A DNA stretch of 64,000 nt from Bimastos eiseni (GCA_959347315.1 OY365806.1:51884068-51948067), one strand, 5' to 3'; counted from the stretch's first letter, positions 22,223 through 34,129 are shown. The notes: generated by a model from the sequence alone, not told the origin. Numbers and translations: made by a program.

Positions 22223-22961
22223 CTGTATATACTCGCGTATAAGTCAATTCGCGTATAAGTCGAAGTGTAATTTTTTGACAAAAATAGCATCTAAAATCGA
22301 CGACTCGCATATAAGTCGAACCCATAAACTCAAAACGAGCGAAGACGAAATTTTTTAGTGATTAGAAAATTTTCCGGAATATGCAATATCTAATAAACTT
22401 GTGTTTGAAAATCATAAAAAATAATATAAACAACCAATATGTGAATACAAATGGATGACTTCCGCTTACTGCCAAAGGTTTGTGTAAGAAATTTAGTAAG
22501 TAAGGAAGGCATCTCTTGCATGGTATTCGAATTTCCATGCAGTTCAGCATAATCAACAATTTTCAACTTGAAACCAGTTTCGTAGGAGGCTCGCTCTTTC
22601 TTCAAATTGCTGGAAATTGTGGAAAGTATCAGTAAGTATTTTACTGCACCAATCTCAAAACATAACATATTTCTAATAGAACACTATCACACAGGTAAAT
22701 AATAAACTTATTAAAAAACAATTACTTTTCAATTTTAACAATGTGTAGTCAGTAACTTGTGGAACTGTGATTTATTGTGAAATAGGTGTTAAAATAACCA
22801 GACAACTCAGGGTTTAAGTTTTGAGTTCGTTTTCGTAACGCCTGCATATTTGGTCGTCCACATAGCTTCTATCAATTTCGCGTCTCGCGTATAAGTCGAA
22901 TACCGTTTTCGTCGTCCCGAAATAGCATTAAATTTCTCGACTTATACGCGAGTATATACGG
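22223..22961. mobile_element. MITE with CYGTATATACTCGCGTATAAG ends (TA duplication), copy 1
   Basis: 739 bp flanked by TA (22221-22222, 22962-22963). The inverted ends are CTGTATATACTCGCGTATAA and, read from the right, CCGTATATACTCGCGTATAA; the GCGTATAAGTC word is repeated just inside. TA duplications are typical of Tc1/mariner and related groups, but the superfamily was not settled. A related element with ACTCGACTATA ends is at 49467-50927. Confidence 0.7.
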
Positions 22962-23050
22962 TACATTTTTTAATTTAAAAATATTATTGTTAGTCTTTAA
23001 CCCCTTTAGCGTGTAGCCCGAGTTGCGTAATCCGTTCTATTAGTGTGTAG

Positions 23051-24482
23051 TAGGGTGCATCAAATGCCCCAATGTCAATCTAATGTTCTGTCTGTAGGTT
23101 CAAATTGTGCCAATGGGCCCCAATAGTACTCATGCCAATTTTTTTCCAATTCAGAATTGGTTTATGGGTCCACCGGAATTCTCAAAAGAGAGAATATTCT
23201 TACCCCTGCTCGTTCAGAGCTACCAACTCGACATGACGACTATAAGGAGTATATTGAGCAGCACATGGTTTTCCTCAATGGAGAAGAAGCAAAACGCTGA
23301 GTGACATTTAAGAGACTGGGAGCTCTACACAAGGTCAGATGGATGGCGAAATTCAGCTATTTGATCAAGATAATTTGTCTGTTTGAACAGCAGATTCAAG
23401 ATATACCTTGTGGAATGATCATGATACTCCACCAAGTATCAAAAGTAAGGAACTTTGTCAACTTTGCAAACTTCGTCTACAGCATCTGGTGGATTACGAC
23501 TAACTCTAAGGAAGATGTCCCATGGAACAACTTGAACTTGTATCAGTCTCTGCTGAAGTATGAGAATGTTCATCCAGATATCTCTAGTAGTGCCAGTCGA
23601 GCCTTCAAGTTGCATCTCTGGTATCTTACTGCAGAATTGGTGTCTGTTGTGCTGTGGAGCAAAAAGGTTTCAGAGGATGCAAGATGTGATCTTGCCAACA
23701 CACTGCATGACTTGTTGATTATATGCATCAAGTATCAAGTTATATGCATCATTATATTGTTGATTATAGGCATCAAGCCAGTCGTCACCTCAGCAGAGAT
23801 AAAGTAAGGGATTTGGCAAGTCCAGGTTTCTGACGTCAGTAACATTAACAACAACCTGGCTGATCTCAGTGATCTGGTTACGATTGACTCGTGGTATATC
23901 TTTCACATTATACAGTTAGTTCCAGAGTTTTTGGCAGAAGATGTTGCAGTTTGGCCCAGTCAGGTCTGCCACCTCACTGATCAACCTGTGGGCATAGAAC
24001 GTAGTTAATGACTGCTGAAGCTCAGTTCAGACTTCTTGAGCTCAGCTAAAAGAGAAAAACATTGTCAAAACATGCTGCAGGTTGTTGAGCAGGATCGTAG
24101 GCGACGGCCAAATCTCCACAGAAGCGATCATCCCGCGAAATGACTTACGGTACTACACTTGATGCACATATGTTAAATTTATGTCACATTAGTGTTTCTT
24201 GCATCTACTGCATGCTTTTAACTAATCTGTTTCACTATTGTCTAGCTTGTGTCATGTATACAACAAAATGAATCCTGAACTTGAATTACTTTTCTTATCT
24301 CAAAAAACATTAAGATTTGTCATTTTTTTAAAAAAATTCAAGTGCTCGGTGAACCCCCTAGATGATGAATAAACTTCCTGAAACTTTTAAGGATAGTTTT
24401 CTTTTAGTAATTGGAAAAAATTAACATATAGACAGACGCCTTCGACAAAAATCTCAAATCATAGGCCGTTTGATGCACCCTA
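23051..24482 (+). mobile_element. DNA transposon with TAGGGTGCATCAAA ends
   Basis: 1432 bp with terminal repeats TAGGGTGCATCAAA and its exact inverse TTTGATGCACCCTA, bounded by GTGTGTAG (23043-23050) and GCGTGTAG (24483-24490), an 8-bp duplication with one mismatch as in hAT elements. It carries a decayed transposase-like frame (23301-24140) and is inserted in the split MITE copy 22180-25090. Confidence 0.78.
23301..24140 (+). pseudogene. Decayed transposase-like protein of the TAGGGTGCATCAAA element
   Basis: Open from 23301 to a stop at 23805-23807, reading LGALHKVRWMAKFSYLIKI, then VNFANFVYSIWWITTNSKED, NLYQSLLKYENVHPDISSSA and FKLHLWYLTAELVSVVLWSK. It resembles a family of invertebrate element proteins that share ALHKARWMAK and LWYLTAEMVPLA blocks. 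Near 24070-24110 a tail HCQNMLQVVEQDRRRRPN-like stretch reappears in a shifted frame. Stops and frameshifts make it non-functional. The exact transposase class of this family was recalled only by pattern. Confidence 0.55.
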
Positions 24483-25090
24483 GCGTGTAGCCAGCCCGAA
24501 GGCAGAGATTGTATGGCTACTTCAGACCACCCAGCAGGCATTGAGTTCGTATAAACTGTGGAATAATGTTCGAAGGCTATAGCTGTTGTGCTGAGTGAGT
24601 CACAGTACCTGCCTAATTACCCTGGGTAGCTATTTCGTCATTGCTGGCTGCCCACCGGTCACCACCACTGACACCCTATTTCAGGGCAAAGTGGCATTTT
24701 GTAAGGGCGGCTTGTCTGGGGGAGGGCACAGCATGTTTGATAGAAGAAAGTGACTGCATGTCTGAATTTGCTACCAGAGATGTTCACATCATAATAGTTT
24801 ACGGTTTGTGGAAAATAGCGATGATGATAGCTTACAAATCTCATTCTACTTTTGCATGGTCCGACAGAGACCCATTTCCACATGTACCCATGCCATTATA
24901 GCTGGTTCATCTGGGCATAAGGTTTACCTGATTGATACTACTTGTGCAGAGTGAGTGACAGTACAGCTTTTATCGGCATCGGTTATTATAACTGGTATCG
25001 GCAAATTAAATAAACGGCAATAATCGGTATCGGCATAATCGGCAAAAAGTGATATCGGTATTGCTCTAAATCGGTACAGCTCTAGTTTAT

Positions 25091-26312
25091 CTATTCCTTT
25101 TTGTCACAAAAATAACATCACAGCTTCCTCATATACGTGAGGTCAGCGGTCAAAACCTGCCATTTGTCGGCTCCTAGTTATTGAGACAAAGGCTAAAATA
25201 GGCGAGAGGGGTCAAAAACATAAAAAATTGTTTTATGGTATATTGTTTCAAAACAATATGTCTGCTTTCAAAATCTAAAATTAAAAATGTTGAATTCAAA
25301 TTTTCAGTTGGAGAAAAATGACTTTTATTGCATGTGGTGTTAAGATTTGCATTGCTAAATATGCATGCTTTCAAAGGTTAAATCTACAATGAAAGACCTC
25401 GATTTCATACATAATTTGAAAATTATTAGTCAGATTTTCATGCCGTGTGCTGCATTCATGCAGAATATTGCCCTTTATTCCTATAAAAAACAGAGCCTTT
25501 AAGTAATGGTTGTTTAGAACTCTGATGACACAAATACTCAGAAACTTAGACTTCGATTTTCTCAGTTGTTATAATTATACTAATGACAAGAGTCAAACAA
25601 GTAAAACTTAAGTTAGAAAGGAGCTATTTTGATTCTGCAAAAAGTATTTGGAAGCAGATGTATTGTAGAATATGATTTAATAAAAATAAATTAAAAAACG
25701 ACAAGTGATCGATTTTGACCCCTGGCCTCGCATATTATACATAAATAAAGTACGAAGGAAAACAAAATGCAAAACAATCTAAATTAAAAACCAAATAATA
25801 ATAAAAATGACATTAATAAAGCCTGATGTTGCAGAATTGTGCAAATCTAAGCAAGGTCAGTGCTCACATTAAAGTGATTAAACTTTGTTGTTTACTTGAT
25901 TGATTATTAGAGGCTATTAACTTATCTTCATGTTAGTCGAAAAGATGGGAAATAAAACAAGACAATTTCAATTAATTTTATAGTGCACACAGCTGTGCTG
26001 TACAAAGTGTACATTTCACAACAAAAATAATTTCAATAAAATAAATCTATCAAAATTCATTAATAATATTTTAACCAACATTTTAATTCTAATAATCTAT
26101 TGTCTATTCAAATTAAATAAATCACCAAAGAACATTTCTGACAAATTTTTTCCGTTGAAGGTATGCACACAAATAATTTTTTTACTTTGGGGGTACAACA
26201 AAAAAATGATGGTTGGGATCTGCTGTCCTAGCCGGCGGCGGCCTACGTTTTTCCAGAAACTGTGGTTTCTTGGTTGATTTGTCCCCTTATTTATCTAGGA
26301 ACTTTCTTAGGT
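25091..26312. other. AT-rich interior of the nested cluster, nothing recognised
   Basis: No ORF or clear inverted ends except the possible GGTTGGGATCTGCTG terminus near 26211-26226. Confidence 0.4.
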
Positions 26313-27074
26313 CAGCGTTTCCCATTCTCTTTTGACCGCGGAACCCTTTGACCTCCAATTTTTTTGGCGGAACCCCGGTCCAAAACTAAACACTGTTCTG
26401 GTTTTGCAAACGTTTTAGAATGCAGACAATATAGATTTAGGCCTAGATTAGATTAATAACAACACAAAAAAACGATGACAAAGACACATAAATTCTCTTC
26501 ATATAAACTTATAGGCCTTCACAGACGTTATGAAAAAGCATCCTATAGGCCTACGCATAATGTGAAATTTGCAGTTTAGGTGACTCACTCTCGTCCGTAT
26601 CGGCCTAATACGTACGATATAATTTCCGTAATTTAAGCTCTATCTTAATTAGAAGGCAGGTTGATTAATATATATATATATAATATATATATATAATATA
26701 TATGTTTTAACTACAGTACAAGCTTGATTGATGAAATTATGTTAACTAGAAGGTTAATTAATGAAAAGAATTGATGAAAAAATGCCATTTAATTGGAAGC
26801 GGAAATGATGATGAGATTTTAACTGGAAGGTGGAGTTCTGCCTAAATAAAAGCGGGAATCGTGAAAAGATTTTTTTTAAACTGGAAGCGAGGATTATGAA
26901 AAGAATCATGCAATCCAGTAAGGCGAAAATGCGTCAAATATACTGCAAATCCGCCTGAAAAATTGGTATAATTTATTTGAAATTGTTTCAAGCTTGTTGA
27001 ATGCTTTCCGCGGAACCCCTGTCTTCGCCTTACGGAACCCTTGGGTTCCGCGGAACACAGTTTGGGAAACGCTG
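26313..27074. mobile_element. hAT MITE with CAGCGTTTCCCA ends
   Basis: 762 bp flanked by the perfect 8-bp duplication TCTTAGGT (26305-26312, 27075-27082). Ends are CAGCGTTTCCCATTCTC and, inverted, CAGCGTTTCCCAAACTG, followed on both sides by GCGGAACCC words. The middle has a TA-rich stretch (about 26669-26704) and several copies of a 30-bp-scale motif (ACTGGAAGCGG...GATGAAAAGA) that also builds 34250-35060. Confidence 0.85.
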
Positions 27075-27415
27075 TCTTAGGTTATCAAAACTCGTCACCA
27101 TAAACTTTTAGATATGGTCATAATTTAACTATCATCGCATTCAGCTCGGACCTGTGCACAAAAGTGTGAACCATGTAGTGTGTCAAATATAATATGCTGC
27201 ACATTAAAAATGTCTTGCACACACTATCTCCAAAAATTAGAGGGAACATTGCTGATACCTTCCTCCATACAGCTACTTGGTAAGTAATTTTCATCAAATG
27301 CACATGTCAGAGAAAGGCACAGAGTCTGTCCCATGTCCTAAATTCTTGTGTGCGCTGGCTCCATGGCCCTGACGCACAATCCGCTCATGCGCTCAGCTCA
27401 GAGGGAACATTGTCT

Positions 27416-28936
27416 ACCAGATGAAACTATAATGCCATCTGGGTTCACAATCTGTGCAATCAATTTGGCACTGAGCCTAATCAAGCATGACACCTCAGAG
27501 ACTTGAAGATCCAAAGAGTCCATGATGGTACCAACATATATATAATATACAAATGTCTCAATGAGCTATATAAATTAACTTCAGTATCTGAATACCATAA
27601 TATATTTTAGAGCCAGAAGACTGCCTGGGTCACAAAAATTATATTTAATGATACTCAACTGTAACCTTTCTTGTACTGTTATCGTTTCATCATATTTACC
27701 GTCAATTTTGAGGGCAAGGGGGAAATCAGGCAGGAATGATCTAAGATGATAATGATCTAAGGAATAATCTAACAATTCCTAATATTCTAAGGAATGATCT
27801 ATCTATAATAAGAATGTAGTCTAAATGAATCTAAAAATTTGCAAATCATGCTTACCATTTTATAAGTTTCGAGACCTTAGCTAATACATGTGGACTATTT
27901 CTGCAGTATTTGTGCAGGCCATTATGTGTACCAACCTTACCTACACGGTTTTTTAAATTCCATGGGTTACCCCTGTGTGTGGCTCATATTTGTGCAAAGG
28001 TTATACGCAAAATATACAGTATTGTGGCCTATTAATATCTTGACAATAATAGCACCTATTGAATAACTTAGACCACAAGCTTTGATCATGCAGAAATATC
28101 AAGCACAAACCTGAGCACTTATTTTATAAGCATTGCTGTCATAAAACTATCATTCCATATCTTTCATTAAACTAACTTCCAGGAAATTTGCATAAAAATA
28201 GGCCTCACTTGTCATTTTGCTTATGCCAGTCACCAGAAGAAGCTGGTATGATACAAGATTTTCTTGCTAAAAAATATCTAAAACACAAAATTCATCAGCT
28301 AATAAAATGTGTAATTTGTCAGATAGAGGTGAAGTAAGATTTTAGCATTATAAGCTAAAGATGCATAACACCTTCCAAATAAAATTAAGTAACAAGAAGA
28401 GTTGCAAACACATGTAAAGAATCTGTCAAAAGATGAAGCACTTCATAGATAATTTGGCAGGAAAAGTGAGTTATGATGGCCGTGGAACAAGAGTTTATCA
28501 ATAACATCATATGAAAAAGTTTCTGGACACATTTCTTACCAAACACCATATCCTACAATTTCATATATCCTGTGCACATCATACAAGATCGCTAACGTAT
28601 TATTGAAACAACTGACCTATTAATCAATGATGACAAGGTGATAGTAGAATTCGGGAGGACTGGATTTTGGGCAGAAAATAATAAGCATAATGGCAGTCAT
28701 TAACTTGAGCAACTAAAATTAAGCAATTACAAGTCACTGCGTAGCAACCTTGGACAAGTTGCTCACTCATAATTGTCTGTGAGGAAGGCAGCTAGAAACC
28801 ACCTCACTCACCTCATCCCCAGGTGGCGTAAAGCAAATAGACCTGCCTTCGGCAGAGAACTGATCATCATCATCGTCATCATCAGCATCATCATGCGCCC
28901 TCGTGAGGTTCTTGTAGAGTCCTTTATAAATGTTCA
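27416..28936. other. Intergenic or intronic, nothing firm
   Basis: AT-rich. A minus-strand frame at 27581-27775 (with FLPDFPLALKIDGKYDETI) looks somewhat coding-like but overlaps short duplications of AATGATCTAAG and lacks a convincing acceptor. No element ends were paired. Confidence 0.4.
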
Positions 28937-28992
28937 TATACATACATACATACATACATACATACATACATACATACATACGTGCATACATA
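28937..28992. repeat. (CATA)n microsatellite
   Basis: About 13 CATA tetranucleotides, shorter and purer than the cores at 6207 and 11450, and without the GGACATTACCCC flanks. Confidence 0.95.
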
Positions 28993-29329
28993 CGTCATCA
29001 TTATCGTTTACTGCGTCATGTCCAGAAGAGGTCCACAGAAGTGTATGGTGAGCATCAGTCATATCAAGTATTGTTGCATACATACCAAGATTTTGTGGTT
29101 GTGTATCTAATTAATTACCTATCTCACATAGAAACGAATAGTTATGTGAAATTCATGAAGAAACTAATAGTTTTTCTTAAATTTGTAAAGAAGCGAATAA
29201 TTTTGTTAAGCTCGTATAGAGACAAATAGTTTTGTTATATTTGTGGAGACGAATAGCTAATTGCTTAGAAAAGTTTTACGGCAACTGGGTAAATGTAGGT
29301 TGACGTGTAATCTTGAAAGAGATTTGTGA

Positions 29330-30130
29330 TAGTAGGATAGGCCAAAATTGAAAAATGTTTGGGCCTACAGGAAGCAATTGGTGAAAAACAAAGAATACAG
29401 AAACTAAGAAAAATGTGGATGAAGTCAAAGCAAAATTGGGAGAGGAGTGAAGATTAGTTTACAAAATGCTACGTCAAAATTGCTTAAGCGGAACAAAAAG
29501 CAAAGGAAATTAGGGAAGATAGAGAAGTTGTGCTTGGAAAAGGAAAAGTCTCTTGAATAGTCGATAGGTTTCCAAGTAAACGAGACCTATTTACAGTTTT
29601 GTTCTGCTGGTCTATTGTTTCCACGTGCAAGTGAACATGCACCACATCAGGTAGTTTTGTTAAAAGATGCTGGGTGTGTCAGATGTTTTGCTAACATCTT
29701 TTCTCTCAAATTTGTGGATTACATGGATGTGGAGGAGGCAATATCGATGGAGGAAAGGGACGACAAAACTAGGACAGCTCCGTTTATGCACTGCAAGTTG
29801 AAAGTAAATTGGTGTCTGGCAAAATTGTTGGTGGATTTTCGCGTCCCAAATGGTGTAAATTTGGTTATCGGAGCTGATTTGCTTTCGGTCTCTGATAAAG
29901 CTCACATTACTTCAGAATTAGAAAAGGGAAATGATGTGTCATATATGCAATTGATGGCTGCTGTGTTCATGAGTGCACAGATGGCCAAATTGACAGATCT
30001 AGAGTTGGATAAACATATGTCAACAGAGGACGCAGTCGAACATGACAAATTATACAGTTGTCATTGGACGATAGTTGGACGCAGGCTGACAATTTGTGTA
30101 CATTTTGGTTACCTGCAGATGCGCTGAAAT
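29330..30130 (+). pseudogene. gypsy-type protease-region relic
   Basis: The frame 29615-30127 contains QVVLLKDAGCVRCF and, later, GVNLVIGADLLSV. These match the protease region of the gypsy-like element at 3499-3740 (VVLLRDSGS ... DILIRNDL) in order and spacing, with the active-site DSG changed to DAG. The K/E-rich segment before it (29380-29540) may be the remains of a coiled-coil gag. No reverse transcriptase follows. The frame at 30210-30401 is unassigned. Confidence 0.5.
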
Positions 30131-30584
30131 CTATAATGGGTTAAATGTCTAGGCATGACTGTAATGTTGAACAAATTGATGAACAATTAAATTCTTGAAA
30201 TTCTAAGAAATGGTATCACATAGTGATTTGATGTGTGATGGTACAAATGGGACAGTGATTAATTTTGGCAGTGTAAATGCGTGCATGGTTAAGAAAGACA
30301 ACTTGTACGCAGAATTAAATGTGACCGTATGTAAAAACAAGTCATGTGACAGGACACAGATTCAAGTTTCTGTTGACCATGCAGATTTTTTTGAGAAATG
30401 ATTATCTGTCATAGATTTGGCATTTGATCGCACGTAATAGAGTGTTTGCTTGCGTGCATGGCATGTCTTTGGATTTTATGTCCAGTTGTCCAAATGATGT
30501 ACCTTTGTTCATGACAACATTTGCAACGATTGAGGTCGTGGGTGGTTGTATGTCTGCACTGCAGATGAATGGCATATACATATC

Positions 30585-30812
30585 GGTGTGGCACAGTGGC
30601 CGATCAGTTAGAGCGACAGCCTGTAACGTTCAGTGTGTGCTGAGCGCGCGGGTTCGAGCCTCGTCCGGGGCGTCAGTCACTGTGTAGGGACCTTAAGCAA
30701 GTCCTTCGCGCACCATTGCTCTGCAGTACAACTGCATTTGCGCCGTCGAGGCGTGTGTATGCACTTCTGAACAAAAAGATGTTGGAAGACGGACGGTATC
30801 AAATTTCGGAAA
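30585..30812 (+). mobile_element. tRNA-derived SINE, copy 2
   Basis: A pol III promoter is visible: A box TGGCACAGTGGC at 30589-30600 and B box GGTTCGAGCC at 30651-30660, in a tRNA-like head about 75 bases long. The body contains CCTTAAGCAAGTCCTTCGCG, reminiscent of the central domain of V-type SINEs, then GCAGTACAACTGCATTTGCG, and a tail shared with the copy at 15470-15685. The tRNA-like head would not fold as a working tRNA. Confidence 0.78.
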
Positions 30813-30890
30813 TTAATGAATGAATTTCGGAAATGAACATAAATAATTCGTTACATGATTGGACGTTCTGGTTACACAGAATTGCTTGGC

Positions 30891-31061
30891 AGGGTCGTAC
30901 TGAGGGGGGTCAGCGGGGCCGTGACCCATGGCGCAAATATGGAAAGGGTGCAAATTTCAGGACGGAATAACTTATTATTCCATAAAATGCACATTTTCAA
31001 AATGTGGGGGTGCCAGATTGACACTAGGCACAAGGCGCAATTATAGCTCAGTACGGCCCTG
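30891..31061. mobile_element. Short MITE with CAGGGYCGTACTGAG ends
   Basis: 171 bp whose ends CAGGGTCGTACTGAG and (inverted) CAGGGCCGTACTGAG differ at one base. No matching flanking duplication was found, so it is old or truncated. Confidence 0.5.
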
Positions 31062-31807
31062 GGGCGATATGCATGGACTTGGAATAGTCTATTCACAGAA
31101 TAAGGCTTACACCCGAAGCAACTATTCTTCGAATAGGCCGTTGCCATGCATGAGCGAGGAGTAAGCCGCGGAATAGTTGCACCTGACATAGGACCTGCGA
31201 GACTTCGCGAGACTAGGCTTTACGCATATGCAAAGATATTTATAGCTCCTAGTTCGAATTGCAACGGCTAAGATACAAAGTCCTAAATCACATTTTGTGG
31301 AAATCAGCCAAATTCATTAATTGTGCCTGCATGATAAAATACAAAGAGTTCATTATCTTAATGTTAGAGCAAACAAGACGACATTTTAAAAAAAATTTGA
31401 AATTGATTATTACTGCAATGAACCTATAGTCGGCAATCACATGCCACATCGTCAGCAACTTCGTCCTGAATTAAGTGCATAGCAATTTGCCATGACGAAA
31501 ATGGAAGGCATAATAAACTGTATTATCTTCCGTAGATCTAGAGGATTGCGACGATCTAGAATCATCTAAAGGCGTCATAAACTTCGTCAAATGCAACGAA
31601 TCAAAACAATGGTCGCCATTTTTATTAGAGCCCTATTCAGGAATAGCGGACGTACACCTAGGGTCGACCAGGAGTAAATTTATGTCTAGAGTAATGCACA
31701 GTTCCCGCCTCACGCATAGCAGTTTAACGTGCTACTCCAGCGGAGGCCAGTTTTATGTCAGAGGTAAGAGTTACACCCTCATTATTCCAAGCCCATGCAT
31801 ATGGCCC
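31062..31807. mobile_element. MITE with GGGCSATATGCATGG ends
   Basis: 746 bp whose left end GGGCGATATGCATGGACTTG and right end, read inward as GGGCCATATGCATGGGCTTG, are near-identical inverted repeats, each followed by GAATA. It directly abuts the preceding MITE. No target duplication is visible. Confidence 0.5.
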
Positions 31808-33214
31808 ATGGTGGTTGGATCAGTAAATGGTAACTGATACAACATGCACTTTTTATCTAGAGTATCTTGCATCGTAGTGGAACATTGATCTCATAATGCG
31901 CTGTGTGACATATGCATGGTTTCTGTTTAAGTGAGAGAATGGAGGCCTACGAATTTTGTTGAGGTATGTCTTCTTGTATCGCACCTAAATTCTGTGCGAG
32001 AGCTTACACATTCAGGCACGTTCGCAAGCAGAGGTTGGTCCAGATGATTTATCCAGTCCAGAGATGACAGAGCGAACTTTGCTGCTCTCATTGACCAGAT
32101 GTTTGATCCTGAACGTACTCACTGGTTTGGAGAGTCGTCTTCGAAACTCTGACGATGGCTCACGCATTGTATTTGAGCACTGGTCACATGACACGCGACG
32201 CAGTGTTGGTATTTCAGATCCACGTCGCGATCACTCGATGTGGGTCAGTCATGCAGGAATGTCCGGACACTGGCTGCAAATACCATTGTTGTTTCCAGTT
32301 TGATGCGGTCTTTCTTCGTGGACGCAATCAGGAAATGTTACCCAATAATGGAACAATGGAAATGAAAAGCCACAGAATCTGTTGCCGAACTGTGGTCAAA
32401 ACAGTGAAGTTTGTGTGGGGTGCGCACGTTCGTTTGGGGTTTGACAGGGGCCAGAAAAAAACTGGATTCTGGACTTGTTCCATTCCTTCCATCAACTTTT
32501 CATGGAAGTTCTGGGGTTGTTTAAATTAAATGACACCCAGGAATGTATGACCTGGCGCATTTAGGCACATATTAGCTAGGGATTGGTTAGTTTTGTGCTT
32601 TGAGACAATTATTTCAACGACTGTGTAGAATTGTCCGCTGTTCGAAAACTGTCTTATAACTTTTCTCATGTGTAAATGTCTGTTGCATGTTCATTTAGGA
32701 TAAACATGCTTACTGCATGAACACTAAGGATATATCTAACTGAACCATGTACTTAATCTCAATTGACAGAGAAGGGATGGTCACAGATACTGTATAAGCT
32801 CGTCCTTGAGACATGTCATTCCTTTTCTGTGGCTGCTGGGGGTGTAATTCAGAGAAAATCAGTCGATGGTTTGGTGGCTGGGAACTGTGGAACAGGTGTT
32901 AGGTAATTGGTTTCGCGTTTGACAGGAGCCGTGTCAGGTATTTGCGAGTTTCCACAGTTCCGTTGCATTACTCAAGTCTAGTTAAGAGAGTTAGCTTATT
33001 TTCTACGCTTGGTTCCACGTTTTGTGGAACTAACCAAGCTGCACATGGCTAAGACTTTAGGCTACAGGACTCATGTGAATGTGAGACACTTGTACAGGTT
33101 GTATTTTTTCCTTTCTTTCAAGGTGTTTAATATAATTTACATCTATCAAAACATCTTTGTTGCACGTTTAATAGTAGGACCTTCTCCTAGACTAAACTTA
33201 ACAATAAATATATC
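31808..33214. other. No gene recognised; one coding-like patch
   Basis: Around 32010-32530 GC content rises and frames are open on both strands (plus 32155-32529; minus 32012-32194, reading SSEFRRRLSKPVSTFRIKHL). A good donor-like word, CCAGTGAGTACG, occurs on the minus strand. No family similarity was recognised. The rest is AT-rich spacer. Confidence 0.35.
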
Positions 33215-33631
33215 GCTGAGCATATGAAGTCATGTAATGTGGCCTGTTTGAGACGGACAAAAGAGAAAAAGAGGCCATAAAGTCAAGGTATAATTATTGG
33301 CATTTTATTGCATATTTCAAAAATTATAAGAAAGCTACTAACCATTATTATAGTCGGCACAAGCAGCAAAAAAATGTGCTTCACTGCTTGTATTACAATA
33401 GCCATAGTAGGTCAGTGTTTTGGAAACAGACATCTTTTTATAAACACAATGAAATAATTAATCGGTTTCATAATCATGTATTTGGCATCAGCTATTTTAA
33501 ATGGCATTGACAATGATATAATCAACAAAATGCATTATGGAATAAAATAAGTAATTATATCTTGACTTTACAGCCTCTATCTCGATTGTCCTTCTCAAAC
33601 AAACCATATTCCATGACTTGATATGCTCAGC
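33215..33631. mobile_element. MITE with about 80-bp terminal inverted repeats
   Basis: 417 bp starting GCTGAGCATATGAAGTCATG and ending with the inverse GCTGAGCATATCAAGTCATG. The inverted similarity extends inward about 80 bases to AAGTCAAGGTATAATTA. The flanks share ATC (33212-33214, 33632-33634), a possible 3-bp duplication as in PIF/Harbinger elements. Confidence 0.75.
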
Positions 33632-34129
33632 ATCTAAAAAATAACATCATGCCACATGGACACCTGCATTTAGCACTGATTGAAGAGGTACAGGCGAGAT
33701 TTCGGAAGACCAATAAGATGCGAGTTACAGTAATCAATGCGTGAGCAGACAAAAGCATGCAGCATAAATGCGATAGTGGGTGGGGGAAAACATCGCCTGA
33801 CAGCTCGACGTCATCGCAGGTGGTAGAAGCTATACTGAGAGAGATTCGATAAGCTTGCATTCATAAAATTAAGGTACTGGCAACAGGTTTAAACATACAA
33901 CAAACCGAAGTTTTCCGCATTCCGCTAGGCCTATATGAAGTCATGAATTCCGATCGATGTTCGAAACTTCAAGACTTTAGAGTCCTTTAGTCAATTAGTC
34001 AAAAACTTATGATTAAATATTATGCAAGCTAGTGAACATTGAGAATTATGATGTTTTATTACAGTAAGCTTATTGCTCATGTTGCTTGAATTTAGATAAT
34101 GTCATTAAATCGCATAATAATTCGTAATT
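33632..34129. other. Spacer, nothing recognised
   Basis: AT-rich, no ORF or paired ends recognised. Confidence 0.4.

Larger units (their letters stand above)
22180..25090 (+). mobile_element. hAT MITE of the AGAGCTGTACCGAT family, copy 3, split by two insertions
   Basis: Left fragment 22180-22222 (CGCCAAAATCGGCGCTGATA) and right fragments 22962-23050 and 24483-25084 align with the intact copies at 18550 and 59005. The right end ATCGGTACAGCTCTA is at about 25070-25084. The left terminus TAGAGCTGTACC is missing. The copy is interrupted by the TA-duplication MITE 22223-22961 and by the hAT element 23051-24482. Confidence 0.7.
21982..27415. mobile_element. Nested transposon cluster bounded by CAATGTTCCC-type ends
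   Basis: The left edge CAATGTTCCCACTAAGCTG at 21983 and right edges TTAGAGGGAACATTG (27238-27252) and CAGAGGGAACATTG (27400-27413) belong to the family also seen at 12686. Between them lie separate insertions: 22223-22961, 23051-24482, an AGAGCTGTACC-family hAT copy (about 22180-25090), and 26313-27074. Words CAGCAGTTTTCAACCGG at 22142 and an inverted partner near 26211-26226 suggest one more 4-kb element. Target duplication of the outermost element is unclear. Confidence 0.5.

Noticed and set aside
27581..27775. Possible exon on the minus strand (FLPDFPLALKIDGKYDETI)
   Set aside because: No convincing acceptor, and part of the frame is made from local AATGATCTAAG duplications.
30585..30665. 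A functional tRNA gene
   Set aside because: A and B boxes are present but the stems do not pair, and the sequence continues into a SINE body shared with 15470-15685.
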